Of a stretch of 64,000 nt of DNA, positions 23,811-35,422 are shown piece by piece. The translations under genes and the position numbers were made by a program. How positions within the stretch are numbered: the first letter of the stretch is position 1; each line of letters opens with the position of its first letter. The stretch comes from Chelydra serpentina (lineage: Eukaryota; Chordata; Testudines; Chelydridae): the NCBI GenBank assembly GCA_037349315.1, contig JBAIAC010000014.1, forward strand, positions 25,335,001-25,399,000. The letters are read 5' to 3'. The notes under the pieces were generated by a model. The model was not told the DNA's origin, searched no databases, and saw nothing but the letters and a program-made list of their open reading frames with translations.

Positions 23811-24434
23811 AAACTCCCTCTGATGCCCATTATCCCTTCTTCCCAAATGTGAGTAAAGGATGATGTCTGTGAATATAGCTTTACAGGGTCTGGTCCAATG
23901 GTCACAGTAAAAACAATGATCAACCACAGGCAAAAGTAAAAGCAACTTTTGATAAAGAGGAGACATATTATTATATGAAAATATCTATTCATTTATCTAG
24001 ATTCTCTCATTTTAACTGAAGTTAAAGTTTGCAAAACTATAATGTGCTTCTAAAAGTGTTAAAAATCTGTTTTCCTATACACATTATTAGTAGGATAAAA
24101 ACACCTCTGTCAAATTTATTTTCAATGCATACCATGAAAACAGTTGTTACGTGGTTACAAATCAAATCGTAGCTGCCCACAAAGCTGTCATTTGTTTTAT
24201 AGGAAATAGAGACCAAAGTATTACAGAGTGGTTTACAATAAATCACACCTTCAAAGGCATCAACTAAATGTGGATGCCCAATTAGACAGCTAATTATGTC
24301 TAATATGCAATCACACACTTAAACATATGGCCACACCACAAGCCCACCTCATTTAAAATTAAAATCCTATTGTCACTTGATGAAAACTTTCCCGTATACC
24401 TTTCAAATTAATTGATACCAGAAATGTGACAAAC
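23811..24434. other. Intergenic DNA, no gene recognised
   Basis: About 620 bp without a supported feature. Confidence 0.55.
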
Positions 24435-24438
24435 ACAT

Positions 24439-24660
24439 GTGTGACTGGGTGCCTGGACGGTTCACACTGAGAATGACACACTCAGGACAGACAGCAAGAA
24501 ATATGGCAGACAATCCCCCAAATTGGTGGTTTATTGTATAAATAGATTCACCAAGCCAGGAACAACTTAGCTTTTGTAGCACCACACTGGTTAACAAGAA
24601 GCCAAACACAGTCCACTTTAGGCATTCTAGCCCTTGGCTCCCATATAGGCAACCAAATCT
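24439..24660 (-). mobile_element. Probable LTR, R-U5 end
   Basis: On the minus strand the segment carries 'aataaaccaccaatttgg' (AATAAA at 24530-24535) and ends about 95 bases later at '...acccagtcaca', a typical CA terminus. The plus strand starts 'tgtgactgggtgcctgg'. The other end and the TSD were not found, so it may be truncated. No coding sequence. Confidence 0.45.
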
Positions 24661-26555
24661 AATATAATGAGGGGTTATTTGACTGACAGTTTTTATTTAC
24701 TATGATAACCCTAAATATTATTTAGAAACTCTCATTCTCATAAATCAAGATATAATGACAACAAATCAAAAAGTTCACTGGACCCAATGTTATCTAACCT
24801 TTAATGGCTTGAGCCTTGTGCCTCTGAAGTAATTTACAAAACTTCTATTCATTTCAATAGGATCAGGCCTTAAAATTTAGCTGAGGTCATGATATATGGT
24901 ATTGGAGTCCAACAACAGTCCTGCCACACTGACTGACATAAAAAACAAAGATTTCCTACATACTGAGTGACTTTTTAAAATTGGTGCCATAAATTTTACC
25001 TGGAAGCAATGCATGTGCATTCAGCACAGGCATATGAATACACAAAGCCAACAGGGTTAGCATGTATAATATAAATGTTTAATCAAGTGTTTATTGTATA
25101 TTTTCACACTCCCTGTTTTCCTTTTATTATAATTTTATTTTGTTTAATCACAACCATGCTTTAGAGAAATCTTGAATACTGTTTCATTATATGCTATTGA
25201 CATCTTGGTGTCCTAGCTGTTTTGTTGATTATATGAAGGATTTTTTTTAATTGGTGAAAAAGGGTATGAGCTTCAGCCACATACTTGTATCAGGATAATG
25301 AAGCAGAATATAAGGCAAAAACATGAGAGAAATCTCAACAGAAAAGGATCACATTGATATATTGGGAAACAAAAATATCTAAAGCTAATTCTGTTTATCT
25401 GAATCTATAGCATTTAGATCTCAGAAAAATGCTTGTTGTCAGCTCTATTGCACTTTTGTTTTTCATAAACGGAATGAGTAAAGCCTATTTCTCTATGAGT
25501 CTCTGACTGAAATAATTTATGAAAGTGTAGCTACTGCCTCTAGGTTGTATCCATCCAGACACACAAAACATTACATGTAGCCAAAAACATTACAGAGGGC
25601 TCTTTATGCAGCACACTTAACTACCATTATTCTGAGACAAGACTGCAAGTTCATTTTTGTTTGTGGTTTTTCTTTTTCTGTTATGGAAGAGGAAATGAAA
25701 GCTTTTGTATTCCAGTTAAAGCTGACTCTATCACAGTCCCCTGGGAAGAACTTTTAATGTGTTTCCCATGTTTTCCTCTTGATTTTGACATTCAATATTC
25801 AATGTAATTTGCCTCGTTCCATTTAGTGTTGAGCTCCTCTTTCTTTTCTTGCCTGAAACTGTACACCATTAAAACAGAAAGGTCTGCAGCATGTTGGGTC
25901 AAAGGTGGACACTGATTTTATGTGTTGTACAAAACCCATGCAAGTCAATCTAACCATAAATTACTATGACTTCCTTTTTTATAAAGCTTTTTTTGTTTTA
26001 TTACAGTGGAAATGAAATATATTCTACCCAAGAGGTTGTACAACTTATGGAACTGAAGACCCTATAAATAAGCATTTATTCCCCTGCTTGCACCCCAAGC
26101 AAAAGTGGAGATCAAAGCAATTGCTTTTTCAAAAATGATAAAGTGACAAACTAAAGGTAAAGACAGGTGTGAGGTATCTGGTTATTAGATTTCTCCAGAC
26201 AGAGAGAGAGGATATAGACTGACTGCTTACTAATGTACTAAAATGTTGAGGAAATAATATATTCATGTAAGTGATTCTGGAATGAGGACATTTACAGAGA
26301 AGGTAGATGTACATAAGGCCAATCCTTCTATACTCCATATATTGTCATACTTATTAATACCCTCTCAAAATGGATGGGGAAGCATCTATCTCACCCTTGT
26401 CATTTTGCACTGCAAGATTCACCAATTAGTGGCCCCTACACCAACGAAGGATAGGCATAACCTAGCTCCGTCATGCCCCCTCTTCACCCCCATGCTTTGA
26501 GAGGGGCAATGGGGCTGTACATTTATTAGAGACTTTTGCCCTTAATATATACATT
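24661..26555. other. Intergenic DNA, no gene recognised
   Basis: About 1.9 kb of AT-rich DNA with no gene or classified repeat that I can support. Confidence 0.55.
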
Positions 26556-26558
26556 ATA

Positions 26559-26710
26559 CAAATCTGCAGGTCCAGATAACATGTATGCCTTAAAGTGAAG
26601 GGAATCCTCTGACACATTTACTGAAAAATTGGCAATTATCTTTAAAGAGCAACTAGAGAACTGAAGGTATCAGAGTACTGGGGGGAAAGAAAACATAATT
26701 GTGGCACTGA
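26559..26710 (+). pseudogene. CR1 reverse-transcriptase relic
   Basis: Translating from 26559 gives 'SAGPDNMYA', then stop-interrupted 'LAIIFKEQLEN' and 'ENIIVALIV'. This is the order of the CR1 RT start block (SGPDGIHP ... LSIIFEKSW ... ANVVPI). Stops and changes show it is an old dead copy. It is the only plus-strand CR1 coding piece in the window apart from the tails at 27.8 and 58.1 kb. Confidence 0.55.
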
Positions 26711-27189
26711 TTGTTCCAAAATCCCCATGTTATTCTGAGGAATAAGGTCTGATCCAATAACTATTGGAGTTCATAGAAATCCTCCATGCACAGTAAGGTC
26801 CTTATCCTAAATCCACTGATATCAAATGCCATTTAAAACTAAGTAATCCTGCATAGATTATGAAGTGGACTAAAGATGAGTCTAGAATTGCTGGTTTATA
26901 TTGAGTTATATTGCCAAATATATCATATTTACATATTTGTGTGCAGCTGCTTTTTAAAGATATTATTGTGAGCTAGGTGAAAGGTTTTTATGGGTTAAGT
27001 TAAAACCTCATTGAGAATGATATGTATAAGCTCGTCCATCAATTAACATAACTGTAAGCATAAACCCAACCTAAGACAAAAGGTGTACATGAACCCGCCC
27101 AGGAGCTATTGATTGAGTGCAGGTATACAGTACTGGTTAAGTCAATCTAATTTACATCCCTCTGGGATGTAACAAATTCCCCCTCCCTC
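26711..27189. other. Intergenic DNA
   Basis: Nothing clearly recognised. Confidence 0.5.
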
Positions 27190-27194
27190 CCTAA

Positions 27195-27345
27195 GCAATG
27201 CAAGTTTTGCACTGTTTACACCAGCACTATGTCAGTGGGAGATGCTGTCCCGCTGACATAGCTTACGCTTCTCGCAGAGCTGTCATAATTATGCCAACAG
27301 GAGAGCGCTCTCCCATCGAAATAGCGCTGTAGTACAGACTTGCTC
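27195..27345. repeat. Fragment of an inverted-repeat (CTACACT-type) element
   Basis: 'gtcagtgggagatgctgtcccgctgacatag' is a hairpin-forming block, followed by 'gccaacaggagagcgctctcccatcgaaatagcgctgtagtacagac'-like text (quoted here by its parts 'ggagagcgctctccc' and 'agcgctgtagtacagac'). Similar blocks sit inside the inverted-repeat elements at 37691-38192 ('ctaggtcgatggaagaattc'). No terminal repeats here. Confidence 0.45.
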
Positions 27346-27349
27346 TGAG

Positions 27350-27720
27350 TATTGTTCTGGGTAGACTGGGAGGGGGAGGGAGAAAGAGGAGAGAGAACAC
27401 ACAGAAACTGAGAACAGGAAAGAACAGACTAAAAGAGAGAGAGGGAGCCTGAAGGAGCAGCTGAAAACATGGTAGTTGACCCTGGAAGGAACCTGAAAAG
27501 AGGATTTGGGGTTGGGGTGCCGCTAAAAGAATGTTCTTGGTGCTCTGAGCAAAAGAAACGGTTTCCTGCTATTTTATTCCTTCTGCATTCAGTGATACAG
27601 GACTTTGTACATTCTTTGTAAATAAACAAAACTTCATCAAAGAAAATACTAGACTCAATCAATTTCTGCTTCCAGCTGGAACATCCATAGGGCCCCAAAC
27701 TTTGACTAGCCTATCGGGTC
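27350..27720 (+). repeat. LTR-like segment with AATAAA
   Basis: A purine-rich stretch (27364-27447) is followed by about 150 bp and then 'tttgtaaataaacaaaac' with AATAAA at 27621-27626. It resembles the R-U5 part of an LTR, ending somewhere near 27720. No TSD or fixed termini. The open frame on the minus strand (27429-27698) is treated as chance. Confidence 0.35.
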
Positions 27721-27796
27721 AACAAGGGACAGCAATATTATAAATAGAGTTCACTGCTGTTCCCCTTTATTTTACTTTTCTGTTTCATTAGTTTCA

Positions 27797-28055
27797 TAAG
27801 TTGAAGCTAGACAATTCAAACTGGAAATAAGGCATACATTTTTAAGAATGAGAGCAATCAGTCATTGGAACAATTTACTCGGGATTGTGGTGGATTCTCC
27901 ATCACTGACAATTTTAAAATCAAGAATGGATGTTTTTCTAAAAGATATTTTCTCTCTAAAAACTATTTTGAGGAAATTCTATGGCCTGTGTTATACAAGA
28001 GGTCAGACTAGATTCTCACAATGGTCCCTTCTGGCCTTGAAATCTATTAATCTAC
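27797..28055 (+). mobile_element. CR1 LINE 3' end
   Basis: 'ttgaagctagacaattcaa', 'aaataaggcatacatttt', 'ggtggattctccatcactg', 'gaatggatgtttttctaaa', 'tatggcctgtgttatacaag' and 'tcccttctggccttgaaat' appear in the order of a CR1 3' end. This is the plus-strand counterpart of the copies at 34286-34490 and 55990-56520. It is 5'-truncated and noncoding. Confidence 0.85.
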
Positions 28056-29070
28056 TATCTGTCTTTAAATGGAAATGCATAACACTGTAAAGACAAAGAT
28101 TCTTGTTTTGCTTTATCCAGTGTTTTCCGCAAGGAAAACTTTTGATAAAAACCACCGCAACAATCCTATATTTTTATTAAATATTTTGATTGCAATGTTG
28201 GTTTTCTTTCCACTTTTTCTAATCATTTTAAAAATAGGCAAAGTAGAGGGCTGAGGAATATTTTGTTCCTGATTTAAAAGACTATAGAAAATCAGAGCAA
28301 GTATCATTACCTGCACTTCAACTGAAGATACAGATGTTGTTTACAATTACATCTGCCTCTCTTGGCTCATTGTAAGTATAAATCAGGACTATATGTTAGT
28401 CTTTAGCATGCCCAGACAGAAGAAACATATCTTCCATAAATAATGTTTACTGATCAATCTGAAAACTTAATATTTAAATATGCTGTTCTCAAACAAAGTA
28501 ATTCTATGTAATGCTTGAAATATAGCAGAAAGATCCTAAATCATGAAAATGATTGTTGGAAAATTATGGGTTTGAATAAAAAACACAGACAGCAATTTAG
28601 GGGCCTGAGTTTGGAAAATAAATGTGTGTAATTGTGCATGTAAATCCCTGATGTGCATACACACAAATCATTTATTTGAGAATGTATATGTCAGTTATGT
28701 GCTCCTCCAGCCATATGCATATGCAAATATTAAATTTGTAGAGGCACATCTGGTATTTGCATCACCAATTGGTCATAGGCACAAACAAATGTAGTAGCAC
28801 AACTGTACATATCAATCTGTCAAAATCAGTCCCTAGCTATCATTCAGTATTTTCCCCATTACCTATAGCATGCAGGTTTACTGTGGTATTTTAAAGTTTC
28901 CAAGTCTTTCCTTTGCAAAGTAGCTTTCCCATTAATAAGCTTTTGTGAAATGAACACACACAAAACTGTTTCTAAGCACATAATAGTAGCCGAAATGGTG
29001 TTAAAATATCATCCAGATCCTACCCTTTTATATACTGAAAATTTTGCATCTTTAAATTACTGTAAACTAA
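28056..29070. other. Intergenic DNA, no gene recognised
   Basis: About 1 kb without supported features. Confidence 0.55.
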
Positions 29071-29206
29071 GGCCCTGGTTTAGCAAAATACTTAAGCATG
29101 TGCCTAATTTAATGCATGTGAGTAGATCAATTGAAGTACATGGCACCTTTCATGGGGGCCACATGTTTAAAATTAATGATACGTTTAAGGGCTTTGCTGA
29201 ACCAGA
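29071..29206. repeat. Fold-back repeat (CCTGATCC family), both arms
   Basis: The left arm 'ggccctggtttagcaaaat' plus 'cttaagcatgtgcctaa' is answered by 'acgtttaagggctttgctga' plus 'accaga'. The centre 'caattgaagtacatgg' is the diverged palindrome axis. Confidence 0.65.
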
Positions 29207-29289
29207 GACTAAGCTAGCATTGTTAAACAAATAAAGCTAAGAAACACATTTAGAGACAGATTTTAAAAAGTGAAAACACATCACTCTTA

Positions 29290-29475
29290 GCCTGAAACTA
29301 GTGGGTATGTACACTGCATAGCTCAGCCATGGCTCCACAGCCACTACCCGTGGTACTACAACTACACTGCTATTTATATTCATGTGAGCTCCAAGACAGC
29401 TAGCACCACTATGTGTATAGGAGCAGGGGAATCACATCCCTAGATCATAATGTAGATGTAGCTTTACAGATTCTG
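29290..29475. mobile_element. Miniature inverted-repeat element, ACATCTACAC type
   Basis: The left end 'gggtatgtacactgc' and the complement of the right end 'aatgtagatgtagctt' are similar. The interior carries 'acactgctattta' and 'catccctagat', as in the longer relative at 31070-31359. Diverged; no TSD could be fixed. Confidence 0.5.
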
Positions 29476-30250
29476 ATTTTACACTACTTTCACACCAATG
29501 TAAATCTATTGGCTTCCCGGAAGGCTTGAATCAGCCCTTCCGATTATTATCTGTCTGGTTCCACTGCTACCAGTGTATCTTTTAAGATGGAGTATTACAC
29601 TGGAACCATTTCTCAGAAAACCTAACCGCAGTTCAGAGAGGAACTGGTAGCCCTCTGTCACCCTGACTGTTATTTGCAATTGGCACGGAATGGTTTTCAC
29701 ATCAGACAAAATTATCTTAGGGATAAGTGCAGGAAGCCCAGAGAACAAAGCTTACAATATGCAGACATTGGTCCAACAATAAAGCCTTATCCAACTCCCT
29801 TTGTAGTCAATGGAAATCTTTCCATGGGCTTCAACCAGGCTTTAGATCTGGCCCTATTCCTCTTGCCTCAGTGTCTGGAGTTATGAAAGTAATTATGGAA
29901 TTTGGAGATGACTCTGGCTTTAAAGTCCATCATATTAAATCCCCCAAATTATCATGTGGAATAAAACAAGATACCTTCAAATTATTCCAGTTTAGTTTCC
30001 TTCCTCAAAGTTTGTAGGGAATCCATATTAACTTCTTACTGGAAAATGTAGAGAATGCAAGTGATGTGCCACTATTGAAAACACTATTGTCAGATTTTAA
30101 TAAAATGGAACAAGCTCACAATATTTCTAGAAAGGAATCATGATGCTGTCTTCATTATTTTAATATTTTGCCACATTCTGTGGGAAGTCTGGGGCAGAAT
30201 CAGGAAAAGCATTCCTTTGTTCTAGTACAGCACCTTAAACATATGAAAGC
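29476..30250. other. Intergenic DNA, no gene recognised
   Basis: About 770 bp without a supported gene. The open frames at 29506-29748 and 29727-30017 show no domain. Confidence 0.5.
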
Positions 30251-30542
30251 ATCTAGATCAGTGGTGGGCAACCTGCATCCCATCAGGGTAAGCTGAGTGC
30301 AGGCCGTGAGACATTTTGCAGATGTGACCGTCCGCAGACACAGCTTCCCACAGCTCCCAGTCTGGCTGCCGCTCCCCACAGCTCCCATAGTCCAGGAACG
30401 GCAAACCACAGCCACTAGGAACTGCAGGGGGCTGTGCCTGCGGACGGACACCGTCCGCAAAATGTCTCACAACCTGCACTCAGCTTACCCTGATGGGCCA
30501 CATGCAGCCGCGGGTTGCAGGTAGCTCACTACTAATCTAGAG
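30251..30542. mobile_element. Non-autonomous hAT-type element (276 bp) with TSD and long internal inverted repeat
   Basis: The element spans 30259-30534. The left end 'cagtggtgggcaacctgc' matches the complement of 'gcaggtagctcactacta' at most positions. The flanks are 'atctagat' (30251-30258) and 'atctagag' (30535-30542), 8 bp with one change, as for hAT. Inside, 'gggtaagctgagtgcagg', 'gtgagacattttgca' and 'gaccgtccgcaga' are answered in reverse by 'ctgcggacggacaccgtcc', 'gcaaaatgtctcac' and 'ctgcactcagcttaccc', so the element can fold almost end to end. No coding capacity. Confidence 0.85.
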
Positions 30543-31066
30543 GCAGAATATGTGGACTAGTGGTTTAAGGCAGCACTGGCAAATGCAGAGATTTGGCTCA
30601 CTCATCGTAAGGAAGCCCGAATTAGGTCTGCCATAATAGAGACTTGGACCAGATTCTAGCTCCTACTCTGCTGGTGCACAGGAGCAATAAAGGGCAGATT
30701 TCCCTCCAAATGAATTCCCCCAACATGGGAGTGGCACAGAGCTGGTACATGTCGCCTTATGGCTGCTATGCCCCTTCATAGCACAAAACATAGGGCCATG
30801 TCAGGGGAAGGAAGGGGCATATCTGGGCAGTGGGTGGAGTACGCTGGCAATTCTGGGCTGTGGAGAAGCCCACAGGCAGATGTATTAATGTTGTTGAAAG
30901 TTAGAGCTGCCTCCATTTGTACTGGTTCACTATTTCAGAAAGTGCTGCAAATGCAGTACACAATTCATTGTGAGGAGACAAGAAAATACATGTTTAAATC
31001 ATTATGATTTCAGAACTTAATTAAGCACTGACCTGAACACTCCATTTCCTCATTCTGCCCATATTC
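30543..31066. other. Intergenic DNA
   Basis: No gene or classified repeat recognised. Confidence 0.5.
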
Positions 31067-31362
31067 TTTGGATACATCTACACAGCAACCAGAGTTGCAC
31101 TTTCCAGCATGAGTAGATGTACGTGTGCTTAGTTTTGTTGAACTAATGCACTAAAAGTAACAGTATAGCCCCAGTGGTGCAGGTGGGAGCACTAGCTGGC
31201 CACCTGAGTACAATCCTGTCTGATACATTCAGTATGTACTTGGGTGGCTCTCTCACACCGCTACACTTCTATTTTTAACATACTTGTTCTATCAAAACCA
31301 TCACATGTACATCTACCCATGCTGGAAATTACAGCTTCAGCTGCTGTATAGATGTTCCCTTT
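31067..31362. mobile_element. Miniature inverted-repeat element (290 bp) with 3-bp TSD
   Basis: The element spans 31070-31359. The left end 'ggatacatctacacagca' and the complement of the right end ('gggaacatctatacagca') agree at 14 or more of 18 positions. The flanks are 'ttt' on both sides. The interior is a degenerate palindrome ('gagtacaatcctgtctgata' facing 'tatgtacttgggtggc'). A three-base T/A TSD would suit PIF/Harbinger elements, but with so short a duplication the class is inferred. Confidence 0.65.
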
Positions 31363-32090
31363 GTTTCTGAGTAATGCAATGTCATTCTGGGTACTCACTC
31401 TTGAAACTATTATTTCCCATCTTTGATCAGTCTATCACTGGCAACCTTTCACCTCTCTCAGCCATTGTGGGGCGGTTTCAGACGTTGGCTGCCTCAGAGC
31501 TGCATCTTCCCCATCTCCTTTCAGTATATTCAAACACATCATTAACCTTTATGATTCTACAATGTGCCATGATCAGCCTCCAAATTCAAAAGAGAAAGCT
31601 GCATGCTAGATAGTCTTAGGCCTTTGCTGTAGTGACACAGCCCTTTCGGTTAACACGACAGGCATAGATAAGGAGAACTTTTTACACTTTCTTCATTCAT
31701 GTCTGTGATACACTTGCCCGCATCTAGCTATATAATATGCTCCTGCCCTTCAACAGCTCATTCAGCCAGCTGGAATTGTATTTACTGTGTGGTTGAACAC
31801 AGAGAATTCTTGATCTGAGAGCAGCCATCATTGAATATATGTCTAATAACATAGAAGGAGGTACAATTCTTCATTCTGCCCAATGACCCATGTTAGAAGG
31901 GACACCTCTTTCATATGATGAAACCCCTCATGATTTCTGCCAAAGCAGCCAGTGCTCTAAAGCACCACAAAGTCAAGCATCACATATATTCCTTGTTGAA
32001 AAATAAAAAGTACAGAATGAAGGGAAAGCCCAGACCTCAACCAGGTCTTTCCTTTCAGTATCTCGGAGATCAATGATAAACCTATGATTT
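31363..32090. other. Intergenic DNA, no gene recognised
   Basis: About 730 bp without a supported feature. Confidence 0.55.
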
Positions 32091-32092
32091 CT

Positions 32093-32216
32093 TAGGCCCT
32101 GATTCAACAAAGCACGTAAACATGCTGTTAGAGCACAACAAAGTGCCTAACCATTGACTTTAGTTGGACCATTTATGAGTTTAAATTATCCAAGTGCTTT
32201 GCTGAATAGGGGCCTT
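32093..32216. repeat. Fold-back repeat (CCTGATCC family), nearly complete
   Basis: The best-preserved arms in the window: 'taggccctgattcaacaaag' on the left and, read in reverse, 'aaggcccctattcagcaaag' on the right. The centre 'ccattgactttagttgga' is near-palindromic. At 124 bp it is close to the likely full length. Confidence 0.75.
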
Positions 32217-34285
32217 AATGTCAATAATTAATCATCAGGGCAAAATTTCAAATGGGAGTGACTAATTTGTGCCTGGAAAATTTACATTTATCAACCATGT
32301 ATGTCCATTTTGCACAAACATTGGGTAGTTGTACAAGCAAATAGACACTGTGGCCCATAAATTCCCTGTGGGCACTAATAGATGGCTATATATCCCATTT
32401 TGGGCCCACCACAGATGCAGGTTATTACTCCTGAGCATGTCTATTGCACCTGTAAATTTGCATGCACAATTTAGGCAGCTAGCTTTTTACTATATGGCTC
32501 TCAGTTTGTTGGGTTACTGAGGAAGTATTAGGGAATGATTCTCATTTACATTAGGGTCTCTTTATCCCACTTTGGCAATGTAAAGTGGTCTTGTGCAATT
32601 TACAAACATTTTAAGGCCCTATTATCATTGGTAGAATGGTGAATAGGAGCTTTAGCCTAAATGAAAATTAAGACCTTAATCTCAAAACACTTTGCATAAA
32701 TTTAAAATAAATACCCATTCTTGGGGCATGGAGCTTAGTTGTCTGAACCAAACCTTCAAACCTTTTGTGGTTTATTATGAACCTGTGACATTCAGTAGAC
32801 TATACATCTGTTAAGATACCACTGACTGGGATTTAACCTAGATCACCAGCTCATTGACCTGCACATTTGATCTAAGCTAGCCTTACAATTTGCAAGGAAA
32901 CTTTTCAATTTACTGAGGTGCAATCTGAAGGGGTTGCCCTTTGTAACTGCATAACCAAGATCACTTACTTTTAAATGATTCAGCTAACACTTTGTCACTC
33001 CCTAATTTTGCCCTTTTCTAGTAGGTTTAGTGTAGCATTCTTGTGCTGTATTATGCATAGAGTATACATAGTGAAGTATAAAAATACAGTACCCATGATC
33101 ATGAATTATTCAGTAGCCTGGGCCATAGGCAGTTTAATATCTAAGATATCCAGTTCTACATCCTTTCTGCAGTACAAACTATTTTAAAAATCTTACATAT
33201 ATCATGTATTGTACATGGAGTTTTTCTTATGTGCCATGAATCCGTATGTAATGTGTAAAAGGAAATCACCATGTCTAAATATAGGGCAGACATTTTAAAG
33301 TCTGAGGATGCTTCAAGAATTAAAGCATGTTAATAGCCTCACATCTCCAGTGCAGTCTTGGAGCTGTGACACATCCAGCAAATTTTCTTCATCCAACACA
33401 CAAGCTGTTGGCTTATATTCCACACACTTAACCTTTTTACTACATCATATATTCTTTTCAGAAGTCTAATCTCAATAGAGGCCACTTACGAGGGAAACCA
33501 AATAGTTTTTAGTGGTATGATATTTCTTTATTAGATGGAAATATTTAGTGATATTTCAGCTTTTTTAATATCCATACACTTTCACTAGAAGTTCATCTTT
33601 ACTGCATGAATATCAATATAGATTCATTTTGCAGTGTGTACGTTATATGACAAAGCTATATTATACCATTAACATTTAACACCGACTGCCTGGCAATTGA
33701 AAATATTGATTTTACCAGTTGCTGCATGCTCCATTCTGGAAGCCACTATGTGCAGAAATTCTAGATTAAAGCCTGTGGCATACTTTGCCATATACTTCAT
33801 TAACTTCTCCTTGTTACCTACTATCTGATACTTGCAAAAGCTCTCGAAATATTCATGCATCAAAAGTTAGAGACAATAAAATTTAACTGAGCTTGTGACT
33901 TTTTATTATGAGAAAACAACCAACCTCCCCTGTACAAGACACCAAAATCTGATATATGATTTTTTATGCACAAGTAACAACTTAAAGCAAACAATATGTT
34001 GGAATGGGGACTAGCGGCTGCTGCCAAAGCTTACTTTGATCAGGATACAGCATATGTGATTCTCTATACAGTGAAAACATGTTACACTCTGCATAATCAG
34101 AAAATAATGTGATCAACATAATATACCTGACTCTGGCTTGTTAACTGCAGTTAATGTTTTTTTCCTATTGAAATAATGGCTTTTGCCTGATACAGTCCAG
34201 CATGACTTGATCATGCAAAACTGGGATGAAACCATACACACACACATCACTTTTAGGATATTCTTAGTATACAAGGAAATTTTTC
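32217..34285. other. Intergenic DNA, no gene recognised
   Basis: About 2.1 kb of AT-rich DNA with no classified repeat. The open frame at 33669-33863 (minus, 64 codons) is unusually even in amino-acid composition but has no motif I recognise; I do not call it an exon. Confidence 0.5.
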
Positions 34286-34490
34286 ATAGGTTCCAAGACC
34301 TCTTATATAAGACAGGCCCTAGAACTTCTCTGAAACAATACCTTTTGAAACAGAGCATATCTTTAAAAAAAAATCCAATCTTGATTTAAAAATTGCCAGT
34401 GATGGGAAATCCACCACAACCTTTGGTAAATGGTTCCAATGATTAATTATCATCACTGTTTCCTCAATCTATGCCTTTTAGCAATGTGAG
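34286..34490 (-). mobile_element. CR1 LINE 3' end
   Basis: Reverse-strand CR1 order: 'aggttccaagacc', 'ataagacaggccctagaact', 'atccaatcttgatttaaaaa', 'tgggaaatccaccacaacc', 'ccaatgattaattatc'. It is the mirror of 27797-28055, with a small internal deletion near 34300. Noncoding. Confidence 0.8.
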
Positions 34491-34663
34491 TCATCAATGC
34501 CATGGCCTTTATTGGTTATCCCTGACCTTGGCCTCTCACACAGTTCTTGTCCCTCAGACAACTCCCCCAGCTAGGCCACTACTTACATATCAGTGAGTCA
34601 CCATCTTCACTTCACTCTAGATCCCCTGTCCCCAGAAAGTGGGTGGTGATGTTCACTGATTAG

Positions 34664-35239
34664 GAAGGTGTCACGGAGTATAGGGGAGTCCGGCCCTGCA
34701 CCCCTCTTCCCCGGATTCACTGGGAGTCTCAGCCAGCCAGTAGAACAGAAGGTTTATTAGAGACGCCAGGAACACAGCCCAACCAGAGCTTGTCAGTACA
34801 TCCAGGACCCCTCAGTCGGGTCCTTCCGGGGGGCAGGGAGCTTAGACCCCAGCCTGGGGTTCCCTGCATTTCGCCCCGCAGCTCCAAACGGGGCAGGGAG
34901 GCCAGACCCTGTCTGCCTCTCTCCCCTCTTCTCCGGCCAGCTCCCAACTCAAAACTCTCCAGCCCCTCCTCCCCCTTTGTCTGCCTCCCGGGCCAGGAGG
35001 TCACCTGATCCCTTTGTTCCCACACCTTCAGCTCTCACCTTTGCCGGGGGAGGGGCTGGGCCATCTCTTGCCAGGAGACAGAGCCATTCTCTGTGTCCAG
35101 GCCTCTGCCTTCTAGGGCTTTGTAACAATCATGCACCGTTGTCCCACCACCTAGATACTCAAGCACCGCATAGGGGAAACCGAGCACCCACACAGTACTC
35201 AGGGAAACCTTAACAACAGTCCTAGTTCGTCACAGAAGG
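34664..35239 (-). mobile_element. Solo LTR of an endogenous retrovirus-like element (566 bp) with 5-bp TSD
   Basis: The LTR spans 34669-35234. On the plus strand it begins 'tgtcacggagtatagggg' and ends 'tagttcgtcaca', so on its own (minus) strand it starts 'tgtgacgaacta' and ends 'ctccgtgaca', with TG...CA and inverted 'tgtcac/gtgaca'-like tips. It is flanked by identical 'gaagg' (34664-34668 and 35235-35239). An AATAAA lies about 85 bases before its 3' end. It is GC-richer than the surroundings. No internal viral genes are present: it is the recombined remnant of an old provirus. Confidence 0.85.
34753..34758 (-). promoter_or_regulatory. Polyadenylation signal of the solo LTR
   Basis: Plus-strand 'tttatt' within 'ggtttattagagac' gives AATAAA on the LTR's strand, placed as expected at the end of R. 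Confidence 0.65.
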
Positions 35240-35379
35240 TTAGCAAGCCACTTGGGGACATGAGTACAAGGATGGACAGAGATGCAGGAGAAAAAGCAGG
35301 ATGAAGGAGAATATTTGAGTAATTACTGTAGAACACTGAAATGTGTACACTAATCCTATTAAGATGGTTTTTAAATATT

Positions 35380-35384
35380 TTATA

Positions 35385-35420
<36 letters not shown>
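35380..35420. repeat. (TA)n microsatellite
   Basis: About 40 bp of TA broken once by 'tgta'. It explains the tyrosine/isoleucine-rich open frame at 35199-35429 on the minus strand. Confidence 0.9.
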
Positions 35421-35422
<2 letters not shown>

